Source of the DNA: Ypsolopha sequella
Taxonomy: Eukaryota > Arthropoda > Insecta > Lepidoptera > Ypsolophidae
Reading direction: 5' to 3'
DNA: 64,000 nt
NCBI GenBank assembly: GCA_934047225.1
Contig: OW203990.1
Location: 26,763,045-26,827,044, forward strand
Below, piece by piece: positions 31,201 to 40,996 of this stretch (its first letter is position 1; each line of letters begins with the position of its first letter). The translations under genes were made by a program, and so were the position numbers. The notes below the pieces were generated by a model. The model was not told the origin of the DNA. It searched no databases and saw only the letters and a list, made by a program, of their open reading frames with translations.

Positions 31201-33137
31201 AATATCAGATTAATCCCAAAAAAATACTTTTTTTTCCCTCTGTTGTCAGACTGTCTTTACCAAACTGGTTTGAGGGCAACATTAGGTAAGGAGCTGTCCA
31301 GTGTCCCAAAAAATATAAAAAGCTTAACAAACCAAGAAAGTTTTATCATATTATTACAGTACAAACAGTTAAGTATGATGTGCAACTGTGTTTCTTAGTG
31401 GTGTGTAGTTCTGCTCTCCATTTTGTTTTTTTTTACAAGTTAAGTTAATCAATGTTATTTAAGTAGCTAGGAGACAGTCAGTTGAAATAATGTTTTTAGA
31501 CGAGTTTTGGAACTGGGTGCACATAAAAACCTCAAAAGGTATTCGATACACTTTCATGTGTAATTTATGTTTCTTTAAAATAAATAAAAAAGAATTTAAA
31601 AAAGTATTTAAGATTATGAGAAAGAAAGGAATAATCAATACTTACAAACATAATGCATAGTGTCTATACAGAGTGTAATCGTTAAGTGTGACCAGCCGAT
31701 TGTTCCGTAACTATTACAGATATCAAATTTTTTTAAACTGATATCGAAAGTATGTTACCTAATCAGTAAAATGACATCAATAACTTTTTGAAAATCAAAC
31801 GAGAAGTATCCAAAATTTTGACATTAAACAGTCCCATACATTTAGTATGAGATTAGTAGAAAGGTTTTAGTTTCCTTATTTTAAAAGGTTATTTTAGCTT
31901 AGTACAGATATTAAAGGAAACTGTTTATTAACCTAACAAAGTAATAAAACTATCTTTTAATTAAATAATATTTATTTCTTAGTAAGTACAAAATGTTGTA
32001 TTCAAAGCAGATGTTCGAAGTGATGTCCTTGTTGTGCGATACAATGTATGAGAATGTTTAATGTCAAAATTTTGGATACTTCTCGTTTGATTTTCAGAAA
32101 GTTATTGATGTCATTTTACTGATTAGGTAACATACTTTCGAATTCAGTTTAAATTTTTTTGATATCTGTAATAGTTACGGAATAATCTTAACACTTAAGG
32201 ATTACACCCTGTATATTTAATTATAGATCTATACATTGATGTAAGGACACTTGTAAATGTTTATATCTCCTTAGTCTATTCACCCCATAGCAGATTGTTG
32301 TGCCAACAAAAGGCTCGTTCACAGCCTGTTTCTGGGCATGTATTAATTTTCTTAACTTTTCTAAACACCAAAACTTTGTTTGTACGCTTTCCTCATGAGA
32401 ATATATATTATATATATATTTATTCTTATTGCACACAGAAAACTTAATTCTAAATTATATAATAAAAGTTATGTACAATGGTGTGCTTATCTCAATAATG
32501 AGATTTCTTCCAGCAAACCAAGGGTGATAAGGATATTTGAAATAAATAAGATATTCATATTGTGCACGATAATATTTATACAGAAACAAGATTAAATTAA
32601 TAGTAGATACCTAATTAGTTAAAAATAATAACAAACTACATAAAATTTACATGCCTACATAGTATAAATAAATATAACAATACATATTCAGTAAATAAAT
32701 ACACAATAAATGATATATATACATACACCTACATGATAGGTTGTCGAAGATAGTGCTCTTTTATTTTCCTTTTGAATACACCAATGGAGGGGCTATGCAG
32801 ATCTATGGTAGAAAATAAAACAAAACAACTTACATGTTTCCCCAATCCATAATTATATATGTGTCTGATCATGGGAATGTCATCAAATAGCCTCAGCATC
32901 ATCCGAGCATTTGAGAGCCTCGAGCCAGCCGTCTGCCATCCCTTCTCCTGTCTCAAACATCCATACAGCTTGAAAGCATAGCAAGCTAGACGGACAACCT
33001 AGAAAAGTAGTAAAATTGTAGTATTTTAAAGTTTACTTAGATAATAAACAAAGTAAAGTAACTTCCGCATTCTTTACCTTATCCCTTCCGTTGTAACTGT
33101 CCAGAAGTTCACAAATATCGTCGATCACTGAAGACAT
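28209..33137 (-). CDS. PEX11-gamma-like peroxisomal membrane protein, copy 1
   Basis: Four minus-strand exons: 33137-33078, 32998-32834, 31136-30949 and 28491-28209 (TAA), phases 0,0,2, giving about 231 residues, close to vertebrate PEX11G. Exon 1 is MSSVIDDICELLDSYNGRDK. Exon 2 carries ACYAFKLYG, RLSNARMMLRLFDD and YNYGLGKH. Exon 3 has ANIVDQVFLPVEKASWLHE and DTLSTVLWAASLYISL, matching DxLYYPxEHVAW and WTLSTTLWALSLL of the vertebrate protein. Exon 4 holds AVSCLPAGWLWGERI, a hydrophobic stretch and a basic end ARKRLLK. PEX11 proteins sit in the peroxisomal membrane, use amphipathic helices to curve it and promote division. The 2.4-kb last intron contains several transposons. The gene is transcribed away from SMG8, which starts 7.9 kb to the right. 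Confidence 0.9.
28500..29190 (+). mobile_element. 5'-truncated LINE tail inside PEX11 copy 1 intron 3
   Basis: A plus-strand frame through 28902 reads SLKDRRWLADNLLLYKILRG, VDCPQLLDKI, then RTNLGHYSILNRICRSFNTL. This is the standard C-terminal segment of Jockey/CR1-type ORF2 (R-x-LL-x-LYKIL-x-G; RTN-x6-P/S-x2-R). The 3' UTR continues to about 29180 (AATAAATTAATAAAATAAAA). It lies only 9 bp outside the last exon of PEX11 copy 1. Confidence 0.75.
29228..29485. repeat. long palindrome with tRNA-like arms
   Basis: Outer arms AGAGTGCATTACAAACTAGA / TCTAGTTTGTAATGCACTCT and inner arms CCCGGGCAAGGATTCGAACC / GGTTCGAATCCTGGCCCGGG are near-perfect complements over more than 100 bp each. Each arm contains an RNA polymerase III B box (GGTTCGAATCC), and the left arm also an A-box-like GGTAGCGCG on the minus strand. 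It is a head-to-head tRNA-like or SINE foldback, not a canonical tRNA. Confidence 0.7.
29560..29775 (-). other. G+C-rich, protein-like segment of unknown origin
   Basis: In an A+T-rich intron, about 200 bp are balanced in composition. On the minus strand two overlapping open frames occur, one reading VGESKLKFRAGETRTDG, then HRLRGSPNTLPHVIPDRFDN. A 3' splice-like CCCTACAG/AT lies at the upstream end. I do not recognise the peptide; it may be a piece of a mobile element's protein or a decayed exon. Confidence 0.3.
30040..30845 (-). mobile_element. LINE fragment with RNase H and zinc-knuckle tail
   Basis: On the minus strand, broken frames give IIVAWVPGHQGTEGKN (30725-30670), the RNase H motif WVPGHxGxxGN. 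RYIFNLSRVNLGIFVGILTGH then leads into HLSLMKVQEDPSCPHCGEEE and SKHYLGEC, the usual tail of I/R1/Loner-type LINEs. Several frameshifts make it a dead copy, located in PEX11 copy 1 intron 3. Confidence 0.75.
31669..32211. mobile_element. 543-bp Tc1/mariner-like TIR element
   Basis: CAGAGTGTAATCGTTAAGTG and CACTTAAGGATTACACCCTG form the ends, flanked by TA on both sides. Long inner arms (TACCTAATCAGTAAAATGAC / GTCATTTTACTGATTAGGTA and AAACGAGAAGTATCCAAAAT / complement) make this a foldback of about 200-bp arms. The loop contains AGTGATGTCCTTGTTGTGCG, possibly a scrap of transposase. Confidence 0.75.
32395..32640 (-). repeat. retroposed fragment starting TTATTGCACACAG
   Basis: CTTATTGCACACAGAAAACT, TTATATAATAAAAGTTATGT and ATGAGATTTCTTCCAGCAAA recur in similar order at 20926-21070 and 34985-35110. 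It is the 3' end of a dispersed LINE/SINE on the minus strand, between exons 2 and 3 of PEX11 copy 1. Confidence 0.5.
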
Positions 33138-33585
33138 TCTACAAACTTACGTGGTCCTTTCTCTTAAAGTCTTTTTACACCTTCTCTCTGCTTAAAGTGA
33201 TAGGCAAATGATAAGTTATCAGCTTAGCAACAGCGGTGCGTCGAGCACCGCTTAACAGGTACTAGGTGTAAAGGCTGCTTGTGCTGTTACATTACTTTAA
33301 TTTGTAAAGTTGAAAGCCTTGGAATTCTCATTCATATTGATATTTTACTTTCGAAAAAAGGTTAGCAAAAGCAAAACAGCGACTTCCTGAATATGACTAG
33401 GGAGGTATCAATCTGAGATCGAAAAAACGAGTTTAAGATCGATCTGAAGTACTGGATCGATTCACTTTGAGGCGGATCGATACACATTACAGGCAGATAA
33501 ATCTATTTGTACTTTTATGTTATTGAATAAAACGGATGAATTTGTTTTATGCGCCAGTTGGCCACCCTTTCTTTGGTAAAAATGT
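33138..33585. other. PEX11 copy 1 upstream region
   Basis: About 450 bp 5' of the start codon. A hairpin-like AGCACCGCT / AGCGGTGC pair occurs at 33225-33255 and degenerate ATCGAT runs at 33420-33480. No TATA box or obvious initiator could be fixed. The promoter of the minus-strand gene should lie here. Confidence 0.3.
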
Positions 33586-34698
33586 ACATTACGGGACGGA
33601 TTGTAGGGGGGGAGGAGGGGGAGGGGAAGGGCTACCCCCTGGTACCCCTCCCCTTTGTAGCAAACCCATGGTTTTTGAGATATTCATGGTTGAAGTTTGA
33701 GGTTATGTATGTGATAATACCTCGATAGAGGGGTGAGCGGGGGGATATTAATGAGAAGAGAGCAAGCGGATAATACTTTGCGGGTTCGTCCATCAATTTG
33801 ATTCCTCCCCCCCCCCCCTTCTATCGAGATATTTTGGACTGTTTGAACCTATCAGTACAGAAGTCACCTATTTTGACACCAATTCCTTTCTGCATCGGCT
33901 CCGGCGCTGTGGGAAGTGCAGCCCCTTCGCCCTTGCGTAACAAAGCATAGGCACCCATGCTCACCTCCGCAGCTTCGGCTTGCTGGTCACCTTCGGCGAC
34001 CAGCCTCAGCCGCTTCGGCTCGCACGGTTGCCTATGCTTTATTACTGCGGGCGGGGGCTGCCCTCCCTCCGTGCCTTCGGCTTTTCATATACACTCTAGG
34101 GGTAGTAGCCACAAGACTGTATAGAGTCGGGGTGCACTAAGTCGGTTTTTGAACAGTTTAACCTACCAGTACAGAAGTCGATTTTTAGCCATGGTAGTCA
34201 CACGTGTTAGTTAGACAGGAGTACGTAAAACGATCTCGACCGCAAAAGCAACAAATGACAACTAATCAACGCGAAACGTCACTAAAACAAAATGGCGTCG
34301 TTTTGCGTTTCGTTTTAGCACAGCAGAAACACAATTTTTGTTTTTAAATGTCGTTAAAGTAATAATCTTTATAATGATTTTCACGTTAATATACAAAATT
34401 TTAAGTTTGCATTACAAACCAAAACCTATTGAATGTGAATTACAACATAATTACGGTAAAACTAGTCACATGTGGTTGTATGGACTTAACCTTTGCATAA
34501 CGAAACGCAATTGACATCTCAAAAGTGATGGTTGTAAGTCAAAACGAAAATTTTATTGTCAACTTTTAATAATTTATTTCTCGAAAACTACCTACGCATT
34601 TGCTACAAAAAAGAATTCGGTGAAAGACTTCTTATATCATCTACTTTCTGTAAAAAAATTACGAAAGCCCAGACTAGCGTCCCGTAATGTACATTTTA
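33586..34698. mobile_element. 1.1-kb terminal-inverted-repeat element
   Basis: AATGTACATTACGGGACGG at the left and CGTCCCGTAATGTACATT at the right are inverted repeats of about 18 bp. Inside are a poly-G/C-rich stretch (33605-33660), direct repeats of CAGTACAGAAGTC (33853 and 34169), a structured G+C-rich block (33919-34062) and A+T-rich sequence. No transposase frame is seen. Superfamily not assigned; a target duplication could not be fixed. Confidence 0.55.
33919..34062. ncRNA. G+C-rich foldable segment with TTCG loops (candidate structured RNA)
   Basis: AAAGCATAGGCA (33942-33953) pairs perfectly with TGCCTATGCTTT (34029-34040), and the stem extends outward imperfectly through GCAGCCCC / GGGGGCTGC. 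Inside, GCTGGTC (33982) pairs with GACCAGC (33998) around CCTTCGG, and two more CTTCGG motifs are embedded in short G/C stems. C(UUCG)G is an unusually stable RNA tetraloop. The segment is flanked by 13-bp direct repeats about 315 bp apart. No known RNA family is recognised; transcription is unproven. Confidence 0.4.
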
Positions 34699-34979
34699 TC
34701 CCTTTCTTTTTATCATATGAATCAATTGCGGCCTAAAGGTCTATAAACAAGTTATAAAATACAACAAAAAAGAATTAGTATCTAATGGTTGAAATCAGCT
34801 GCTAACTGAATGAAAGTCTTTTATAGAAGATTTTTTTTCTGGTGCACTGTATTTTGATTTAGAATAAAGAAGCCAGAATTTCTAAAAAAATTCATTAACT
34901 GAAAAGGAGGTTAGTATATACTAAATATATATACATTAAAATTAATTGTCATCTAATCAAACTTATACAATACAATACA

Positions 34980-35345
34980 ATATTCTTTATTGCACACCAA
35001 AAACTATTTTAATATAAAACCTATTTAAAATTTCAACATAAAATAGGACTTAAAAGATTTTTATTTATCAAAGGGTTTACTGGAAAAAATCTCTGCTAAG
35101 AGACAATACAAGTTAAAGAATTAAATAACGTAAAAAAATAGAAAAACCCAATTATTTTGCATCGAAGTTGATATTTTTGGTGCGTATTATGCTTTTTTAA
35201 TTGCAAAATTATTTGTCATTAAATAATAAAATTTTTGCTAGACAAAAAAAATCAACTATTTCGAAAATCGATCTTTCAGTGCATGATTTATTTGAGAATC
35301 GATTTTGAACCGTTCGATTCGAATCGATTAGGAGTTCGATCTTTT
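34980..35345. repeat. retroposed fragment and degenerate ATCGAT tract
   Basis: ATTCTTTATTGCACACCAAA starts a minus-strand retroposed piece like those at 20926 and 32412. At 35255-35345 runs of ATCGATTTT/GAATCGATT resemble 33420-33490, so the 33586-34698 element may have inserted into a pre-existing ATCGAT-rich repeat. Confidence 0.4.
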
Positions 35346-35349
35346 TCAG

Positions 35350-36033
35350 TACGAGTTAACATCCCTACGACTGACTTTCGAGTCTTCTGACAGTTTAACG
35401 GGAAGAAGGGGCAGTTTTATACTGGCCGAAAATTAAAAAGGAGGTGGCTCCACCTGTTGACTGGTTCAATGAACAGAATTAATAGATGGTCCAATCAGAA
35501 GACCATTGTCACGTATATACCTAGTGTCCGAAGAAATTCTTGAGTGGTAACTAGCCTCCTAAACTAAATAGAATAGCACTCGCATTTTTCATCACGATAT
35601 CGTTTACTTCTCACAATTTATAGCTGTATTCATAACAACTTTAAGTTTAATTGCATGAAAATAAAATTATAGTGTTATTAAAGTGCCCAGAAACAAAACC
35701 AGAGAATGTATTTGTGTGTAATAAATAAAATAAAGCCTTTACAGATTGCAACCTTCTACATTGACTTAAAGGTATAGATTAATTATTCGTTCTGTCTATC
35801 TGTCTATCTATCACCTTATATTGGGTGAAATTTAATCAACCGCCCGAATTCTTAAGGGGGGTTCAGTAGATGATAGACATGTGAAGTAATGAAGTTTCAG
35901 GTGGATCAGATAAGGTAATAGCTGGTCACGAGGATGAGCGATTTTCCTTTTACAAAATTTGTTCCTAAACATTTGTTAGATGTCGCTACTATACAGCAGC
36001 TGTCAAAACTTGTCGAGATGCTTATGGTTCACG
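35350..36033. other. region without an assignable gene
   Basis: About 680 bp left of the first P-like element. One half-MITE is present at 35815-35855 (ACCTTATATTGGGTGAAATT followed by AATCAACCGCCC), the terminus of the family at 41920. Nothing else is recognised. Confidence 0.4.
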
Positions 36034-37070
36034 CATAGATGTATACCTAAACCGGATTGTGCACTGAAGGATGTTACGCGTAGAAAAATAGACTCTATTT
36101 CATACAGTTAAAAGTTATTTTATTATGACATAACCAACTAGAGAAAACGTGCCGAGCGGGACAACAAAAGTCGATGCCCGTGTCCTACTCGCACAGTTGC
36201 CATCACAAAAAAAAATTGCGATGGTAGGCTTGAGTTTTTCATGATTTAGTTTTTCAACGACTTTATAGTATTTAGCTTTTAGTAAACACTTTTTTTTTAA
36301 CCGACTTGAAAAAAAGAGGAGGAACTCAATTCGACTGTATTTTTTTTGGGTATGTTATTCCTTATCTCCGTCAATTCTGAACTGAATTGAATGATTCTTT
36401 TTTTGTTTGGAAAAATTTCCCTCAAGGTAGGTCCCATTTTAAGATTGACCATGATCTGATGAAAGTTTTCAGAGATAGGCAGTGGAACGCCTCAGAAAGT
36501 AACAGCGTACCACTTGATATTAAGGAAATCGCTTTGTACTACTATGTTGATCGCAGAGTATTACTTGGAAATTGTCAATCTTCCACCTGACCTTTGATCC
36601 TGGTTTTATTAAGTCATTACCATAGAACTCTTTAACGAATGAGAGCACTTAAGTCCAGATTGCGGCAATCACTTTGGTAGGGTGCTGATTGTCGGGCATT
36701 TCTTGGAAATTATCAGAATACCCACCTGACCTTCCATCCTGGCTTCACCACCATAGAACTCCTTAACGGACGACAGCATACCACTCAAGATTAAGGCAAT
36801 CGCTTTGTATTAGGATAGTGATTGCCGAGTACTACTTGTAAATTGTAATTTCTCCACCTGAACTTTGATCTTGGCCTCATTACCATAGAACTCCTCAACG
36901 GGTGACAGCACATAACTTGAGATTACGGCAATCAGTTTGAATTAGGGTGCTGATTACAGGGTATTTATTAAATATAACCAATTATTACTTGTCCTTCGTT
37001 CTATATCAACAGCGCGTTTACAAGAACTATCCACATTACACAATTTGACCCGTCAACACTAAAAAATGTA

Positions 37071-37430
37071 AAATAATAAACTTTTAACAAAAAATAGTAA
37101 CCGACTTTAAATGTAACTGCAGCCATTCGCAAAAAAGTTAAAAATAATTATAAAATGACCGATGGTACTGAAATAACACTTTTTCCGACTTCTTTGTTCC
37201 TGAAAAATATGTTCTTTAAAAGTCACCGCGTTCCCTTGGATATAGCAACACAGAAACCAATATAAGAGCGCCGACTTCTAGAGAACATATTTTTCAGGAA
37301 GAAAGAAGGCGGAAAAAGTGTTATTTCGGTACCATCGGTCATTTTATAATTATTTTAAGCTTTTTAGCGAATGGCTGCAGTTACATTTGAAGTCCGTCAC
37401 TATTTTTTTGTTAGGTTTATTTATGTTTTA
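37071..37430. repeat. 360-bp palindrome inside P-like copy A
   Basis: AAATGTAACTGCAGCCATTC and ATAATTATAAAATGACCGAT in the left arm pair with AATCGGTCATTTTATAATTA-like and GAATGGCTGCAGTTACATTT in the right arm; the centre is near 37245. The same palindrome is in copy B (about 54320-54680). It lies immediately before the THAP gene and could contain its promoter. Confidence 0.8.
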
Positions 37431-37584
37431 CATTTAGTTTTATCCGTAAATGTAAGATCAATCATTCCTTAATAAAGTTGGGATTATTCTTATGCTTGCA
37501 AACTGGTAACCCTTTACCTAAAAATGGCGCCACGGCCGTGACATTTGAAAACAAAATTGTAAAATTAATAATTTGTTTGTAAAA

Positions 37585-37871
37585 ATGGTTAAAGCATGCA
37601 GCGTGAAGGGCTGCAGAAGCCAAATTTTTGGGAATTGTGGGATATCGTTTCATAGGTAAGGCATAATTACAACGTTTTCTCGGAGAAATGATACATGTTT
37701 ACATTGATACCGCTAGAGTAACCATGATATTGGGTTTTACATTACAGTCTTCCAAAAACTGAAAATATCCGAAGAAAATGGTTAGAAGTTTTAGGAAACG
37801 AAGTAAAGTGTAAAAATCCAGTAGTCTGCAGCCGCCATTTTAAAGCAGAAGACTTTAAACCAATAAAATAA
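37585..37871 (+). CDS. THAP-domain protein, 64 residues, P-like copy A
   Basis: Two exons, 37585-37655 and 37748-37871, join in phase 2 across a 92-bp GT-AG intron. The product starts [12 protein letters not shown]. The zinc ligands fit C5-x4-C10-x40-C51-x2-H54 (CSVKGC ... VCSRHF), with the THAP signatures [15 protein letters not shown] and HFKAEDF in order. The protein ends at PIK, just where the AVPTIF box would start, and the TAA stop overlaps an AATAAA signal. THAP is the sequence-specific DNA-binding domain at the N-terminus of P transposase; proteins with only that domain can act as repressors in Drosophila. Copy B encodes the same protein with both exons intact, which argues against random decay. 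Expression is not shown. Confidence 0.82.
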
Positions 37872-38036
37872 ATGTTTTGAATACGGTTTTAGTACCTACG
37901 TGGTCTCAATCAATTATTTTTAAATATGGTTACCCTACTTAGACAGAGATGAAATTATCTAGTATGACTTCTCGTTCTGCACGTTTTTTGAAACAAGTAC
38001 TCAGTCCTGTTAGGGTATTAGGTTCATGGGTTCACG

Positions 38037-39480
38037 TATCTTCCCATGCGGTCCGAAATAGTATTACATCGCTAACCAAGGTGCCAACATAATATTACAC
38101 AATAATATTTTACTATAGAGATTTTTATATTTTCAGAAGTAATTTGTATGTGTATGTACATAATCGTTTCAAACTTTGCTATTGCTTAACAGGCCGTTGC
38201 CAGGACATTGGTGTTATGGAAAAATCTGTTGGCCGAATATGAGCAGAGCATTAAAGCGAATATTTTCGCACAGATAACCCAGGTCTTATTTGTGTTATAG
38301 GTTTGATCCATTGTTTTATGCGTTCTTCGTTTTTAGAAAACTTCTGAGAACCTATAATTTTTTTAAACGCAACAATTCAAGGGCTAGACATTTTACTCTA
38401 GCCGATATTATGATGATCAATCCGGAATACGATATCCAAAACGCACGCCAATGTTGCAGATTGCATAGCAGAATCGTAAACAAAAATTAGTTTTAACCAT
38501 GAACCAGAAAGAAACTTGAATTTTTGATCGGCTTTGTTGGCCGCTCGAGTTGACGTTTTGTAAGAAAAATCAAATACTTTTTTTTATATCAGCCATCAGT
38601 CAGACTCACGTATGTACCTAGAATTCCGTATCGTGGATAAAAAATTAAATTTTGCAATTTTTTTTTCGTTATTTTCTCAACCTATATATTTTTCCTGTAA
38701 TCTTTACGTAAACACAATTTTACCATTAACTTTTTCATATTTTTCGGTCCACCAGTTTTGGAGATAAGGGGGGACATACATTTTTTGTGGTTTTTCGAGG
38801 AGTTCTCGAAATAGATGCAAGTAAAGTAAATATAGCCACACTATATATTTTACAATCAGCTCTTTATTACCTACAGCTTGATACCCATATTATATATTTA
38901 TGAAATATTTTTTATATATTTCTCAATTGTGTTCAACTTTCTTTAAATCGCTATAGTTTTTCTGTAATTGGCCAAATCTATTATCGACATTTTTTCATAG
39001 TTTTCGGTCCACTAGTTTCAGAGATATGGGGGGACATACATTTTTTTGTGGTTAGTCTAAACTAGTCCAAGTAAATATAATAAAAATATATTTTTTTATA
39101 ATTAGCTCTTTAATATCTACTTACAATTTTATAGCTATATTATATTTTTAAGATAATAATTTTTATTTTTCTCTCATTTGTTTTCGAAATATTTAAAAAA
39201 ATTCCAATTATTCAGATTGTTTTTTACATCGTGTAATGTGGGCAAATGAATGCAATTTTTATGCTAAATTTCAAGTCTTTATCTATAACGGTACTAAGGT
39301 TATGAGGCTGTGACATACGGACGGACGGACGGACAGCGGAGTCTCACATAAAAGTTCCTTTTGTGCCTTTTAGGTACTACGGAACCGTAAAAATAGGGAA
39401 ACAAGATACATAATCTAGGTACATCAAAATATTGGTCGTACTTAAAATTTGTTTCTAATTAATGTTTTCTAGTTTGTACC
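38037..39480. other. SMG8 upstream region, mixed repeats
   Basis: No gene is evident. At 38640-39180 two diverged direct repeats share TTTTTCGGTCCACYAGTTT and GGGGGGACATACATTTTTT. At 39305-39395 there is the GGACGGACGGACGGACAGCG and TACGGAACCGTAAAAA tail of the common dispersed repeat. A 66-codon frame (38290-38490) is not recognised. Confidence 0.4.
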
Positions 39481-39489
39481 ACTCTAAAT

Positions 39490-39716
39490 CAGGGCTATCC
39501 AAAGAGTGCGTCCCTGTCTACGAGTGCGTCAAATGCGCGACTGAAGAAAAAGAACACCTTTACAAGTCCTGTGACTGCAGCCTTAAACTTTAACACGACA
39601 AAGACAACTGCTTGAATTTTGGAGCTGAGTTACTCACGAATACTGCAGTACAATCAGTATTGCAGCTTTGAGGATCCTCAAGGGCGTCACAGTAAAAATA
39701 AGTTTGGGAAGCCCTG
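39490..39716. mobile_element. hAT-family MITE, 227 bp
   Basis: Ends CAGGGCTATCCAAAGAGTGC and AAGTTTGGGAAGCCCTG are inverted. Flanks CTCTAAAT (39482-39489) and CTCTGAAT (39717-39724) match at 7 of 8 positions. It is non-coding. Confidence 0.8.
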
Positions 39717-39732
39717 CTCTGAATAATGTTTA

Positions 39733-40775
39733 GTTAAGGGTACGTTTCGTAACGTGTGATTATCACTCGGAGCGATGCGAATTTTACCCTGCATCGTTCA
39801 AAAATCGACCCGAGTGAAACTGAGGATAAACGAACTGTTACCTGACAGTTGCGCTAAGTGTTTTGAAACGCTTTCGAGAAATGTAAATATCGCACTGACA
39901 AGTGCGATTTCTGAGTATCCAACAGGTATCCAAAGCGATGGAGTTCGCTATAAGTCATATAAATATGTTTTTATTTGATAGAATATTTAATTTAATGACA
40001 CATTTAGCACTATTTTTGGAAATTCATAGCTATCTAGCACTATTTGAGACTCAGAAATTCCGAGATTTGAGATGTCAACCGTGGTATCGAGATGGCAACC
40101 CTGTACTTATTTACAGTATTTCAGTATTACCATGAGTATTACCACATTTACCACCAAAAGTGTTCTGTGATTATACGTAGTATCCCTCTATAGGCTACGT
40201 TTCAGAACGTGTGATCTTCGTGCGAAATTTCACTCGTTTTTAAGAAAGAGACAGAGCTATATACTAGAAAGAGAAAGAAAGATCTGGTTTCGAAACGCTT
40301 GCGAGTGATTCCCGTGAGAAAAGCGTTTTGAAACGGTCTGGAGTGACACACGTCAAGTAAATACATAACCTCAAATCAAAATAAATAAATTAAGTAAAGT
40401 ACCTAAATATCTATTGCTTTTAATATGGATGGCATTGCAACCTTTGCATTTGCAAGCCATAATCCTGTCGAAGCAGTTTCGAAACATTTTCCCGTATTCG
40501 TACGGAAATGTTGAATTCTGTTTTCAAAAATTGTCCGAATCCCGAGAAAACTCCGAAATGACAACTGTCAGGCGAATTTTAACGGTACCCAAACAGAGTT
40601 AGAAATCGCACTTGTCAGTGCGATATTCACATTCCCCGAAAGCGTTTCTAAACACTTAGCGCAACTGTCAGGTAACAGTTCGTTTACCCTCGGTTTCACT
40701 CGGGTCGATTTTTGAACGATGCAGGGTAAAATTCGCATCGCTCCGAGTGATAATCGCACGTTACGAAACGTACTC
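39733..40775. mobile_element. foldback element with ~190-bp arms
   Basis: AGGGTACGTTTCGTAACGTG through GAAACGCTTTCGAGAAATG on the left is repeated inverted at 40600-40770. The reverse-complement right arm carries the same GAGTGAAAC, AACTGTTACCTGACAG and AGTGCGATTT pieces. A second, smaller pair (GGCTACGTTTCAGAACGTG at 40191 and GTTTTGAAACGGTC at 40326) is nested inside. It ends about 220 bp before the SMG8 start codon, so the SMG8 promoter is squeezed against it. Confidence 0.7.
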
Positions 40776-40996
40776 TAATTTGTGATTATTACCACTGAGC
40801 AGATATTTAAATATTACGGCTACATACAAAAAATATTTTTCATTGTTTTGGATAATGACGTGATATTAGTCCCAAACATTATCAGAAGCCAAAAACAAAA
40901 AAAAATAATAAGTTTGTTTGTTATTTATTGCAAACTGAGAACTCTGTCTGAACTGCATTTCTTACCGCTGCTGCATTCAATGTTCATCTCATAAAA

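Larger units (their letters stand above)
36034..38028 (+). mobile_element. P-element-like transposon, copy A (THAP-only)
   Basis: The element is 1995 bp. Left end CATAGATGTATACCTAAACC and inverted right end CATGAACCTAATACCCTAAC are imperfect terminal repeats. The flanks 36026-36033 and 38029-38036 are both GGTTCACG, a perfect 8-bp target duplication. CATG-type ends with an 8-bp duplication plus a THAP domain fit the P superfamily. Inside, from left to right: an A+T-rich leader, diverged ~125-bp internal repeats (36480-36960), a ~360-bp palindrome (37071-37430) and the THAP gene (37585-37871). A 67-codon frame (36387-36590) is also open in copy B but has no recognisable domain. There is no room for, or trace of, the transposase catalytic region. 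Confidence 0.85.

Noticed and set aside
36387..36590. 67-codon ORF in P-like copy A (also open in copy B) as a transposon gene
   Set aside because: Conserved length between two nearly identical copies is expected by descent; no domain, splice context or codon signal supports it. Noted inside the element only.
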